The translations under genes were made by a program, and so were the position numbers. A DNA stretch of 64,000 bases from Protula sp. h YS-2021 (taxonomy: Eukaryota > Annelida > Polychaeta > Sabellida > Serpulidae): NCBI GenBank assembly GCA_949752745.1, contig OX457031.1:45262269-45326268 (forward strand), in the 5' to 3' direction. Under the pieces are notes generated by a model. The model worked only from the letters and a program-made list of their open reading frames with translations. It was not told where the DNA came from and ran no database searches. Positions 51,441 to 64,000 of the stretch are shown piece after piece (the stretch's first letter is position 1; each line of letters opens with the position of its first letter).

Positions 51441-53965
51441 TTCGACAATTTGGTGTCTTTGGGGGGATGTTCTCCAGCCATTTATTAAACTTAACGCATT
51501 GATAACTGACACAATTCTTTCACTACACATTTACTGTAGATCTGTAGATCGATCAACCAGTCAATCAAATAATTAATCAATCAATCAACACGGGTTTGCC
51601 ACGGAGCCACTGTAATACATATTTGAGTTATTGAGTCATCCAATTATGCGTTAGCAAATATTTTATAGAAGAAAAATAACAGTTATGTACAGGTTAATAT
51701 GCACATAACTAAAAACGATTATTAAATGTATAGTAAAACAAGTAAACGCCTTTTATAAATATGTTAAAAATAACGATTTAAGTGAGAATTTCGATGAATG
51801 TAACTCTTTGTGAAGTTTATTTAAACAGGGACCCTCATTAGAATTGACTAAATCATTACTATCATTGTGATTTAAAGATGCGAAAATTTCACACAATGCT
51901 ATGGCAGTTTAATCTTGAATGTTATATTGTAGGAAGTTTCAAAGATGCGGTTACAAATAAATGTATGATCTTGCCATCACCAATTTTCCAGTTAATATTG
52001 CGACGTTGGATCAACATTGGATGGACGCCGTACCGATGTCGGTTTTTGGTTGTTTATGGAAGTCGAAACAATGTCTATTTTTCGACGTTGAGCAGAGCTC
52101 TATTATGTGACGTCTAATCAACGTTGCTTGAGGTTGCAAATAGAAGTCGAAACAACACATGCACAGGCATTGGGAAAGCGACCATGTATAGACCGTGGAA
52201 AGATAATAATCTGGAATCTCGTGGCCAGCTAAACCCCTGGCTACACTCAGCAGTCCGTGTACGCTCAAGCACCGCCGTATGCTGAAAACTACAACATACG
52301 CCCGGCAACCGGCGTACAAGCAGGAGCCGACGTACACTTGGTTTTTTATTTATATTGTACTTTCTATATCAACAATTCAACTTTAATACAAGATATGCGA
52401 TATTCGTTTTGCCGTGCTCTTTCGTTGACAGTTATTTCATGTGAATGGCAAAATGGTCTTCTGCTTTTTAGGTGCTCAGGTTCAAAGAAACCAGACATGT
52501 AATACACACGCAATTGACGGGGCCCAGGCTTGAACGTGCAGGGAACGGCCCTAAATCTCGTTTGCTGGACTATGCTCCTACTGTCAGACAAACATAACAC
52601 TGGTGTTCTCGCATGGCTAGTTGCTGGAGTCATGTTTCTTTTGGGTGAATGTGTTATGTTTTGACAGAAGGCAGCGTGGGCGTTCCAAAGAATTCCATTG
52701 TGGTCAGAAGGCGAGGACTAAATTTTGGTTTGGAAAATAAAATAAGATGGAGCAATCCATGTAAGATGGAAAACACATGCACCCATCACTGGACCGGTTG
52801 TAAGAATTTCTTAAAAAAAACGGAGATTTGAGATTAACCTTTTTGCCAGTAATTGTGTAGAATAGCAACAAAGAATTGCACTTATCTAAGACTGGCTATC
52901 AATACACCAAAATCCAATCGGATTGAGCAAAAGAACAATGCTCTATAGCGCACATACTACGCAGTAATTGCAAAACATACAATAAAAACCCCGTTTGTGA
53001 CAGATTTCTATCACCGCATCCGTGATGAGATTCGTATCTCGATGGGTGACCACGGGTGTTACAGCCTCTTGTTATCCCTGGGTATCTCTTGACATATTTT
53101 CAGAAAAGGTGCATCACATAATTGACTTCATTATAAATTATGACGCAACCTTTTAGAAGTAAAGAAAAGCATTTTTGCACTGAAAAATACACTGTGTCGA
53201 ACCCTCTATTATCGCTCTACAAATACTCATCTGCACGAAGACTCATTACTCCAGCTATGGCGTTTCACTAAAGTTCAAATTAATGCATACCTCGGTGCTC
53301 TGAAATGTACACCAGAAGATCCATGGCCTGTATATTTGACCTCTATGGTCATTGCAATTGACGGACCTCGAACCCTTCTTGTCCTGGGGAGAAGGAACGA
53401 TTCCACTGGAATTGGTCACTGATGTATCTAAGTAGTATGTTCATCGATCACAAAAGCTAGTGTAAGATAATGACAATGGCGATGTGTAGACGCCAAATAG
53501 ACCAAGATATTTTACAGGGAGGGCAACCATAATCTACTAGCAATTCAGGCTTTTTAACCTCTACGCAACGTCTTCTTTAACAGCGTCGTTCCTGTGACGC
53601 CAAGCCTAATAAATCGATGTACATTTCTTTGACTATACAAGCTAAAAATTTGTTTGCTTCAGATTGCGTCTTTCTATGCACAACTGGAAAGAGGTTGAGC
53701 ATCGCTGTCCTTCGTACAACAGCCAAAAGCGCTGTCCACCAGCGCTACAAGTCAGAAATAATCGATTAAATCAAGCCCTAAATGGATAAATGTTAATTTG
53801 TGGATAATGCATTTATGAATAGCCTCCTGCATGTTTCAACTGCCGGACACGTCATAACTGTGATAAATAAATTTTAATGTTTAACAGGGAATGTGGAAGT
53901 GCCAAAGACAATAGTTAGACAACTTCTAACAAAATGATGACGTCAGCAATTTATGTGTAGTAAGT
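51441..53965. other. Gene-free stretch
   Basis: 52005-52140 is GACGTT/CAACGTT-rich like 1614-2040. No coding sequence recognised; the open frames here have no protein-like features. Confidence 0.5.
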
Positions 53966-54181
53966 AGGGGTGGCTGTTGGAACACACATATACACACACA
54001 CAGACACAGCCAAAATCACACAGATACACACACTCACAAACACACCCATAATCACACACATACGCATACTCAGAAACACACCCCAAAATCACACATATAC
54101 ACACGCTCACACGTACCCAAAATCACACACATATACACACTCACAAACACACACAAAATCATACACACACACAAACACACA

Positions 54182-54252
<71 letters not shown>
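53966..54252. repeat. CA-rich minisatellite followed by (TA)n
   Basis: 53966-54182 is ACAC-rich with recurring CCAAAATCACACA and CTCACAAACACAC; 54186-54252 is pure TA. Confidence 0.95.
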
Positions 54253-54257
<5 letters not shown>

Positions 54258-54900
54258 AACGTTTTTCACGAACCATGGTTATTTCAGGCAAAACAGATTT
54301 AATCATTTTTAGTCTTTACCATCCCCATGAAATACAATATAGGCGTTCTATGACTTTTAAAACACATTGCATGTATTAACTTAAAATATATGCCTTACAG
54401 TTTACAGTTTGCTATCTTAGAAAATGATAACATTTCAAAAAAAGATTTTCATGGATGCTTACCTAAAGGGCGGTCTACTGAAGACTGGTAAGTTGTTACG
54501 GAAGCATTTATTTTTTAACTATCTTGTGAGAGCACATTATGTTTCCGGTGTGTTATTAAAAGTCGGACTGTATTGTTGTCACACTAAATACGTACTGGAA
54601 TGTGATGATTATTTTCTTTCAAGAACTAGCTCTGAAAAGAGTGATTTCATTATTTTACGAATAAAACATCTGCTTCGAACAGGCAAAGAAGCTTTAGAAT
54701 TGCAAAGAAATTTTTAACAGTTTCCTCTTTCACTTTAAGGTAACCTAAATAAAAATTCACAGGCGATTCAACACTGCGCATTTTATTTTTTAAGGCGAAA
54801 ACACTTTGCGCCATTGCTAATAAAGCCACTCTTTAGCTCTTATATAGCTATCGATTGGGATCGTAACACTTGCCTAAACTTATGGGATCGTTACAATTTC

Positions 54901-55066
54901 ATATAATAGTAATACTTCATTCTGAGTGCGTACGATATTGCTTTTTGCCTGAAGCCGTAGGGCCGTACATACCGACCCCGAAGGAGGAGGTCCGTACACG
55001 CCCGTAGGCTGAAGGCAAAAAACAATATCGTACGCACTCAGAATGATGTATAACTTTTATTATATG
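54901..55066. repeat. 166-bp foldback (long hairpin)
   Basis: Arms of over 55 nt: left ATATAATAGTAATACTTCAT, TCTGAGTGCGTACGATATTG, CTTTTTGCCT; right, inverted, the same with GATATTGTTTTTTGCCTTCAG. CATTCTGAGTGCGTACGATATTG-type pairing is perfect over about 23 bp. The centre is GC-rich (CCGACCCCGAAGGAGGAGG). A MITE of foldback type is the simplest reading. Confidence 0.93.
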
Positions 55067-56860
55067 CCTACTTTTGCTATTTTTATGTCGTTCTTCAAAA
55101 TTTTACCACGCACTATTTTTGCACTCAGTATGCTCAGATGGGGTGACGCGTAGTCGGTACTGCGGTCAGCGAATATTGATATTTGACTCGGATTTTGTAC
55201 TTAAGAAAATAAATATTAAGTATTTATTTGCTACGTGTAATGATTATTTCTGACGTAATACCCCCCTAGCCGCGGCATTATATGAGTTATATCTTTATTA
55301 ATTTCAAGTCAATGCACACAAAATCATCCGAAGGACGTGTGTAAAATTACCAACAATTTACCCTTTAATATAAATATTTACCTTTAAAAATGCCTTCCTT
55401 CTGTCATCAGTGATAGTACACTTTAATTTATGTGCCTTAAACTCATGTGGTTTAAGAAGTAACATCACAAGTCCGCCTCATAAACAAGTATTTACTCCCT
55501 TTCGAACGTTCCTTCTTATTTTTGTCAGTTCAACGGAAGTAACTCATTTCAGCTCAAATCGCGAAATAACAACGCAACAAATACACAAATTGCGTAATTA
55601 TATGGCATTTCTAATTAGATGACGTTTCGTTTTCAGGCTGTGCTGTAAATATCATCACAGTAATAACTCATTTATCGATTTTGAGGACGGTTGCAGCTCA
55701 TTGTGACCCACTTTCTCTTCACTTTCAAGTCCGAAAACACGTGTTTTTTTGTTTACTGTTTACATCTGATCGCATTTTGAATATGCTTATAGGGGGAAAC
55801 CATTCAATCTGGCCTATGAAAACTACATGCTCGTTTTTTTCTATCATATCTTTGTACGCGGACATCTAGGCATATAATAAAATTAGTTTTAACAACGGGT
55901 TTAAAACAGTTCAACATAAATGAAAAATTACACTATGACATTTTAGAAATGATGTCACAAATTTCTTCAGATAAAGATAAATACACAGAATAAATTAATA
56001 CTTACAAAGACTAAAGTATTCAAAAACTTAGTACTACAAAAACTTTTTATTTTAATTTATTTATCTTCAAAGTAAAGAATGTTGAATGTGTATCAGAAAA
56101 TTACATTATTAGAAAATTATGGTCAAAACATTTTACATATGTGTGTGTTGTGATTGCACCACAGTGTTACTGCTACGAGATCCAGTATCATTTTGTGCTA
56201 TCTCTTCTACACTATTTTATCTATAAAAATAAGGGATGAGTAACAATATGAGAGCGTTCGTCAGGAAAATATCAGAACCATCTTATATCTATATTTCAAG
56301 AAAAGTTTCAGTTTTTCATTTAAAAATAATTCTTTCGGTCAATTAAATACTTTGAGAGAAATATAACGTATTTTTTCTAAAAAAATTGATTTTTCTTGTA
56401 TTTAGGTAATTTACTTTATTATTATTAGCTCTGTATTTAACCTAACGGCACTAGTAACCTCGTGATATTTTGTGAATGCATGCCCAGAGTAAATATTCAT
56501 AATGAGTTTATGTGTTGCCTACAAAAAACAGGCAGTGCGCTTCAATGTTATCTTAATTAACAATGCCTTGACTTGAGCGACTCGATACGTCAATTTCTTA
56601 CGATGGATAAGTCAATTATTTGTGACCTACACAAGCAAAGATTTTCGATATAGCTTCAGCTGTGACTCACTCCATGAACAGTGTGTGGCATGGTTTCTTT
56701 TAATCCTTTGTTCTCTTTTATACACAATTTAGTGAAGCATTATTACACCAATCTGTGAATATCACTATGGACCAGAACATAGGATGCTCAGTCACTTCTT
56801 TGTTTTACATTGAGAAATACACAATCATACTGGTTGATCGATTAATATCTAAAATTTGAA
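55067..56860. other. Gene-free AT-rich stretch
   Basis: Nothing recognised on either strand. Confidence 0.5.
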
Positions 56861-56864
56861 GTTC

Positions 56865-57035
56865 AAAAGGAAATTAAATGTGCATTCTACTTTATTTGGA
56901 AATCTAAACAGCCAGTAAATATTGTTGCTGATCCTGCATTGTGGAAATAGCTGTCAAAAGGAATAAAGACTTACTACCTTAAACTGCCTGCATACATAGC
57001 AAAATATAGCATAAATCAACAGAATTTTTAAACAG
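56865..57035 (+). pseudogene. Possible LINE reverse-transcriptase C-terminal relic
   Basis: One frame reads EIKCAFYFIWKSKQPVNIV, a stop, then LSKGIKTYYLKLPAYIAKY. F.WK.K.P..I followed by a KGG-like turn is the post-RT motif of L1/Tx-type LINEs. It is short, with one stop and no catalytic motifs, so tentative. Confidence 0.3.
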
Positions 57036-57119
57036 ACTAGACATAAATGCTTTGTTTTTTATTTTTATAATTACGAGACTGTTACAATATATCAAAACAT
57101 TTTTTGGTTTGATTTAATT

Positions 57120-57380
57120 TATTTCTTATTCATTTCTTGCCTTTGCTACTCCTCTGACTATAATGGCCCTAGGACTTCCAAATTTCGCAAACGTGCAGTA
57201 CTTGATCTGAAGTTGTGCACGTTCCCAATTTATGTTCGCCTTTGTTTTCATTTTCATAGATCAGGCTAAATCAGGCTAAAAAGTGTTTACACCTTTACTC
57301 AAAGGGAGAAAGTGATTTTAAAAATATTATTTCTTGGTCAAGTGTTTAATATTTCGCCTTTGAGAAATAGGTTTTCGTCT
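57120..57380 (-). repeat. Dispersed repeat family D, copy 4 (inverted)
   Basis: CCTCTGACTATAATGGCCCT, AGGAC, then TTCGCCTTTGTTTTCATTTTC, and TCAAGTGTTTAATATTTCGCC. Inverted relative of the 3' ends of copies 1 and 2 and parallel to copy 3. Confidence 0.6.
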
Positions 57381-60300
57381 CGTCTAAATTTGTTTTCTAC
57401 GAAAAAAAATATTTCTTTTGTAAAGTGATTAATCATGAACTGAAGTTAAGAGTTATCTCAAAATGTTTCAGCATGGAAAAGGTATGCTATATTTTGTTGC
57501 TGATAGAGTGAGATCGTTAACGATGCATTTGACAAACAACTGCTATTTCGTTTGATTTTTATCCGACGCTCAATGTCAGTGTCTGTGGGTTCTGTCAATA
57601 GTCACTTTGACTTCTTTAATATTCGTGTTATATTCAAGCATCAGTGTTTCACAATTAGAATTTGAGAATTAGTGAGCTAACAAATATTGTACAACTTAAA
57701 TACAAGCTTAAATCTTAAAAACATTCCAAATTGTTAGTTCGGATGGATACAAGGTGGCAAAAGTGTTTATTTGTCTGTATATTTTGATTCTGTTCCAAAT
57801 ACAAATTACAGACAATTTAAGCAGTAAGACCGGTATTAGGCTAAATAAGTGCCTTCTTGTTATTTTAGAAGTACCCTTATAATCTCCCAAAATAGACACT
57901 TTTAAATATCACTTCGAAAAGATAAAACAGCCATGGTTGCAAGCAGTGCTCACTCAATAAGTTTATATTTAAAAAAGAACTAAATCGCTCCGATATCTCA
58001 TTTGCAGCATGCCCTGTGGGGAAAATTGTTATGGTAAAAAATGTCTGGGCTCAGCTTGTGGCAATCTAATTGGATTCTTGTAAGAATGACTCACAGGGTG
58101 CAATATTCTGCGTCTAGAATTCTTTATCTAATGGCATTGCATTGTAAGACTATTCATGTGGGTAGCGGGCACTTTTAATGTAAAAATAGTCATAATATTG
58201 AAAATATTTTTTATAAAATCGTGAATAAATGAGGATGTTTGCTTGCTAACGTGCTAAAGGTGATACACAATGACACTATTTTGTTATAAAAATGTTGTGT
58301 TCATATGAAACGTATGAAATGTTTTTACTGTGCTAAATTGTACTGACACTTTTAAAACGTAAATAGATATGTTAAAGCTGAAACAACAAACCATCATCAT
58401 ACAGTCCTTTATATATTGCACTACGCATTCTTATCAAAATTATGCCTTCTTTGCTTTAACATCCTATTACACAATTTAAATACAAATAGATTAAAATCAA
58501 TTGATAATCTAATATTCTTATAATCCGTCAGGTCATCAAGGAATGACATACGAAATACTTGGATTGCTCGAGATGTTTTACTCAAGTAAAATGCACAGAT
58601 GGTATAAGGAATTTACCTGCATACATACACACAGAGAGTGCGCAAACAAACATGCAAAATGAAAACACATAAAAGAAAAGACACGTTCATATAGGAAAAC
58701 AAGAAACTTACACATGTATGAAAATATAAAGAAACACAAACATAGAACGCTAATTACGACTTGGCAACAACACATAATTATCTGTCAGGAAACAAAAAGT
58801 CAAAAGACGCAACCAAAGATCAGCTGCTAACACTCATTGACAAGCGAAAACCCAAATAAACAATTTGATTTGGTCAGATGCTACGTGATGGAAAATTAGA
58901 ATAGGTATTTCTGAGTTATAGACAAATGTAGAAAAAAAACCTGCATGGTTTGCATACAGTACTTTGTTGATTTGCTGGTAGCTTAAGAAATCATTTGGTT
59001 TTGGTGTTACTTATTTACCAATTGTTCAAAGATGCTTGACTTCATTATTAGCTTGTGCCATTTGACTCTTGATAATCTAATTCCGACGTTAAGAGATTCA
59101 TCAATGCCATACAGGTTTCGAAAGAGGTTTTTCTTATTTATGTGTGGGTCTATTTCCAAATTGAATAGCTTTTTATGCTCATTGTCTGATAATCTGGTTA
59201 TTGGTTATTGATAAATCAGGAAGTTAAAGTGACAAAATTGTGTGGTGTTATAGCTAAATGATCTGGAGAGATCATGTGTAAAACTGATTTACCAAACCTC
59301 AAATATAATTTAGAGCCATTTTGTTGACATTCTATAGGTGCAATTGTCTACTTTGAATAGATCTGCATTTCGCTTTTTTTAAAGGTGAATAATAGATTTC
59401 GAAATGTATAAAACGTTCTAAATTGTAACATTCATACAGCAACGAAACTCTTAATGACTAACATGTGGATACACGCAGTTGACATTTCAATACAATAAAC
59501 TAACCAGCTGACTGGGTATTTGGTGCTAAAACTTATTATGAGAAACAAAAAAATAAATACTGCCTAATACAGCAATTCTCTGAGCTCAGTCACCCGTGCG
59601 GCTACTCACGTACTTTCTTATTGTCCACCATCGATAAACCTTTTGTTCTCCTACGGTACCTTTCGTCTAAAAATTCCACACAAATACACAATCGATATCC
59701 CTAGATTCGTGTAAAATTTTGAATTGGAAGCTGTCTGCGTTTTTGACGAGTTGCGGAAAGAATTATCACAGATCAAAGGAAACATAGAGCTGCCATTACG
59801 AATTTAGTTATAATAGGAAAGTGAAAACAATTCTAGAGAGTAAAGCTGCACTATTGTGTTTATCGCTGTATTTACAGCTGGAGAAGATACCTTTAAAATA
59901 ACCCCAGTATATACCACCGACAGTAACACTAAAAGTAGTGCACAAGTTATCATTGTGTTAATGTTTGTTGCACACCTCACTCCACATGCTTTAGACGTCT
60001 ATGTTTCAGATTGGGCTTAGTGTGTCTATTTAAATACACTTCAGCAAAACTACATTATACCGCCCAATAAATAACAATACATTTCGTTGCTAATAAACAT
60101 TAATGAGCAATATGTTCAATAAACACATTAGTTGTCAAATTCTATTATCTGAAGCACTCGCATAAAATGAGGGGCTTATTTGTTTCAAAACCATTAATTG
60201 AGTTGATATTTTGGTGATTCATATGTTACATCTTGTACACATTCAACACAAATGCTAAAATCTAAAATATTCTGAAGTGAGTTTCAAATTTGGTATTTAT

Positions 60301-62280
60301 ATTTGATAAAATTGCTCAATAAACTACTTCAGTATAATTTAAAGATTTTTATATATTATAATTTTTACCTCTATCGTAAGACGTTAATTATGTTAGATCA
60401 CTGTATATGTTATATTCAATGGTATGGCAGGCATTAACTGAGTTCCTACTTTTCAATCTGCTGTTCTGCCGTTCGACGTTTCGTTTGGTTAAGCGACAAA
60501 AAGAATAACAGACAATAATAAAAAATATCAAACTATTTTGCTAAGCCATTTTTACATTTTCACAAATAGACTGCATTTTTTTTTATATTTTTGCCATTCA
60601 TATTCTAAGTGATACCCCATAAGTGTGTTTTTGAAGTATGTTAATTAGCATAATGTTAAAGCGTCCGGATCAAAATTCGGCAATCATCAAAGAAAACATA
60701 TTCTGCTGCAATTTGCCTTTGTTTACCAGAAGTAACCTAGCAACAAACATATACGGGGCATTTATTTCTGTTCAATTCTGGATTCCCAATAGCTTTTCTA
60801 TCATCATAAGTTTCACTAAGCAATAGGCTTATATGCTCTACACGTCATTCCTTCTGTTTTTTTCTGCAAAAGAATGTTATTTAACTGCAGATATGAGGAC
60901 TCACACGTAAATAGAGTCAAATGAATCAATCACGACAGGCGGAAGTGCCATTAAAATCCAATGCCACTTTATGTCTGTGAAAGCAATCGGATGCGTAGGC
61001 AAAAGTCATTTTGTTGGCGTAACGAAAGAGACATCAGGGAAAAAATATTTACAAACACAAAATATTAGTTTACATACACGTACGCAGAAGATTCCTTAAA
61101 GGTTTCTTAAAAGATTTCCCAAATGTTAGTTTCACAAACATCTTTCTCAGTTTAAGATTTTTGTTGCATACCAGGTAACTGAAAGGTAAAATAAACAGTT
61201 AAAAAAGTGTTATCTCTGTGAGACCTTTGGTTAAACACCACAGCAATTACATTTCCAGACATATCACTGGCGCTTATTAATGGCGCAGTAAGATTTGTTT
61301 GTCCTTGGTTTATCACTGTATGTACAACATACCAAGTGTTCCTGATAAAATGCTCCCACAACGAAGCAGACCCTTGCTTGCGCAGAAAAATTACATTGAC
61401 AAAAACATACTTGTCATACTTCTTCATTTTGACTACGTCACAAGCGTTTTAGCGGCTTCCAAGTATGCCTGATGCAATGTTTATATTTTTACCACCAGTA
61501 CAAGAAGGGCATTGAGGGTGAGGCGTGTTTACTTTATGTTATCTCAAGTTGTTGGAGATATTTATTCAAATTACACGCAAACTTCAAAGTAACAAGTTTC
61601 CACTATTATGTAACTGTGTTCTTTTTGAAAGTTAAAATGTCATTGAATCCATATCCGAACCAAGTACACATTACGTTTACAACAGACCAGTCATGTTATC
61701 GACAAAATGCGGTGTTGATTTAGCATGATCTGTGTACAAATTATTTTACACTTTTTTATTGCAGTTGTTTGCCACCCGGTGCCACATGTGCATTCGGTGG
61801 TTGCCCAATTCCACTTTTCCGAGAGACGATTGCCTTCGCCGTAATTGTCTCAAACGTCACTTCCACATATTCTGGCATGTGAATTATATTACACTGCCAG
61901 CTATGATACTATAATGCTATAGTTCCACCATTTAGGTACGTAAAAGGATGTTTTAAGTAGCAGTAGCAATGTGGGGTTATTCGAGAAAAAACTGTATGGA
62001 TTTAACCTGTAAAATTTGGTACCATTACACGTTCATTGTAATACTTATTTCTTGCATCTTTTATTTTCACGTTTCGCCAACAATTACCTTTAAAGATAAA
62101 TCGATAAAGCCTGGGATTTAAAGTAATATTTTATTTGCACTGACAAAAATAAATAAACAATAAGTTATGACTATATTGCAGCTTATATGCTAACAAATCG
62201 ACGGCTCCATTACATCATTCTAGAATCTTCTAAAATCACATAAGAGCTTGTAATAATACTTGATACTTCGCACAAACATC
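57381..62280. other. Long gene-free AT-rich stretch
   Basis: Read on both strands: no exon with coherent splice sites, no transposon protein, no array. Short ORFs only. Confidence 0.55.
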
Positions 62281-62284
62281 CTCA

Positions 62285-62550
62285 GCTATGTGGTACTCGC
62301 GGTAATCGTCATCTGGCAATCGTCACGTGATCGTTGTCATGTTGTATTTCTCATATGGTAATCGTTATGGTGTAATCGCCATGGGGTAGTCGTTATGGGG
62401 TAATTGTAATGGGGTAATCGTTATGGGGTAATCGTCATCGGGTAATCGTCAGAGTATAACTATCATGTGGTAATGGTCATGTCGTTATGAGGTAATCGCC
62501 ATGTGGTAATCGTAATGGGGTTATCGTAGTGTAACTATCCTGTGGTAATA
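62285..62550. repeat. 14-bp minisatellite
   Basis: Units near GGGGTAATCGTTAT / GTGGTAATCGTCAT, about 15 copies with some gaps. Confidence 0.92.
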
Positions 62551-64000
62551 GTTATGCCTAACAATTTCAGGAAATTGTTCGAATATTATTTTGATCGTGA
62601 AGCAATTACGACACAATGCACGTTTTGGATATTCAACCGATTTCCGGTTAACAAAGCACACTTTTGCCATTATATATATCAGTTATAAGAGATAACTACA
62701 TTGAAATTTACAAAAGCTTTCTTGACTTTTCTACGTAAGCCATTCATTTATAAAATATACTAGATGATATTACATATTTGATTAGAATTAGATGTCCAAT
62801 TTTAGTGCTTTAGCTGTAACAGGAATTTAAATTATACTAGACGACTACAAAGCGCATGGCTATGCCTTGACAAATATTTATACTTTAATAGATACCTATA
62901 ATATAGCAGATAACAAAATTTCAAGAGGTACTTAAATGACTAACAGGTAGTTTGTATCCAAATAATACTCCTTGACAAGAAACATTAATCAAGAAAGCCA
63001 AATATTTCTCTCAAACACTATACAAGGAAACCGGGATAGAACCACAGCGCGAATGGCACTATCTCAAGATATTTCAATAGTTCTGTTGTAGAAGCTTCCA
63101 GTTATGAAGGAACCCTCACATTGGGCTATCCCGCAAATGGGACCGATTTTGTTCAGTCTCACCGTTGGTCTTATTACCCTGGTTCAATTGCATTTGTGTT
63201 CGTTAAACCAACAAACATATTCCAGTGTCTCTTCTGTTCATTTTGATAAATGTATTCCTCATTAAATTACCGGAAATGAATGTTAAAAAAGTCATACTCA
63301 CTTCCGGTGAATTTAAAGCGACGCCAACATTAACATTATGCGAGTTTTCTGCGATATGCATTCATCGCGGATACAACGCATTTACAAAAGTGTTAATAAA
63401 CTATTCAGAAAACCACATTTATCCTGGTAAAATCTCTATGCCAGTAGAAAGATGCATATTTTGAATTTATTCAACCAGTTGCAAATAAACTTGCACATAA
63501 AGCACACACTGATTGCGAGTACATTCTTCAAAATGAAATCCAACAGATGTTTCAAAACAGAAACTGCACCTTGCGGTATTTCAGTGAGATACCTTTAACA
63601 GTAACGAAGTAAAACGCCTGTGTGGGTTAGGCTGTCTGAACAGAACTGAATTGTACCACAGGTTCACATGGTACTGCAGTACTATCGTGATCTGACGTAT
63701 TACTTGAACACAGAACTTAGTAGCTTGGTATCATATACTAGTACTGAAATTATTGCGTACAAAGGCGAAGCGTAGACATTATAGATCTTTACTCTGATAA
63801 ACTAATATATGTTTAAGAACGGAATTAGTAAAATAAATAATCAATATTGTCAATAACAAATTAATATACTACCACAGATCTGAAAACAAAAAAATAAATA
63901 ACAAAGATTGGATAAATCACCAAAGCATGGTCGATTATTGAAATGACACTGACCAACGAGCCGTTTCTGTTCTGCCGAAGCACTAATTCGGTACCTACAA
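62551..64000. other. Gene-free stretch to window end
   Basis: Nothing recognised; AT-rich, no array or exon. Confidence 0.5.

Noticed and set aside
52011..52337. 108-residue minus-strand ORF
   Set aside because: Overlaps GACGTT-rich repeat DNA; Cys/Tyr-rich low-complexity reading without domain signature.
53018..53085. Second possible 5S-like fragment (CGATGGGTGACCAC)
   Set aside because: Only one short block matches; upstream promoter blocks are absent.
54424..54717. 97-residue ORF after the (TA)n tract
   Set aside because: No recognisable motif, no splice partners, composition like surrounding AT-rich DNA.

Overview
The window is eukaryotic nuclear DNA: AT-rich, intron-dominated, with GT-AG split genes, long (TA)n microsatellites, G/C homopolymer runs, many minisatellites and decayed transposons. 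The best-supported gene is a CRF/DH44-type class B1 neuropeptide receptor. With a Reeler-domain gene and FLYWCH-MULE, DIRS and pogo-like transposon remains, this suggests a bilaterian invertebrate, most likely a marine lophotrochozoan such as a mollusc. That placement is inference.

Region 1 (1-6288): two copies, about 99% identical, of a 1.6-kb block (1-1613 and about 4676-6288). Each carries the same first coding exon of the receptor and the same 17-bp minisatellite; about 3 kb of repeat-rich DNA separates them.

Region 2 (4598-34302, + strand): the receptor, 12 coding exons, 488 codons plus stop. Exon phases agree at every junction. Intron 1 (12.7 kb) holds a broken FLYWCH-MULE transposon with inverted repeats built of 15-bp tandem units, a 137-bp array, dispersed repeats and a 62-bp array. 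Introns 3 and 7 hold degenerate arrays. Intron 9 (9.1 kb) holds a (TA)n tract, a defective DIRS-type tyrosine-recombinase retrotransposon with inverted terminal repeats (about 26.2-31.56 kb), and a small pogo/Tigger-like MITE abutting it.

Region 3 (37601-47429, + strand): a second complete gene, 9 coding exons, 368 residues: signal peptide, Reeler domain, acidic and charged helical stalk, hydrophobic C-terminus suited to a GPI anchor. Its introns hold two copies of a TIR element, a 47-bp minisatellite, a CRE-containing 110-bp array and a second foldback-type element (41300-42241) flanked by an 11-bp direct repeat.

Region 4 (47.4-64 kb): no gene recognised. It holds a 43-bp array in the presumed 3' UTR of the Reeler gene, microsatellites, a 5S rRNA-like fragment, a 166-bp foldback hairpin, a possible LINE relic and a 14-bp array. 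The two genes point the same way and are about 3.3 kb apart; nothing ties them functionally. No bacterial-type operons, CRISPR arrays, tRNAs or intact rRNA genes were seen.
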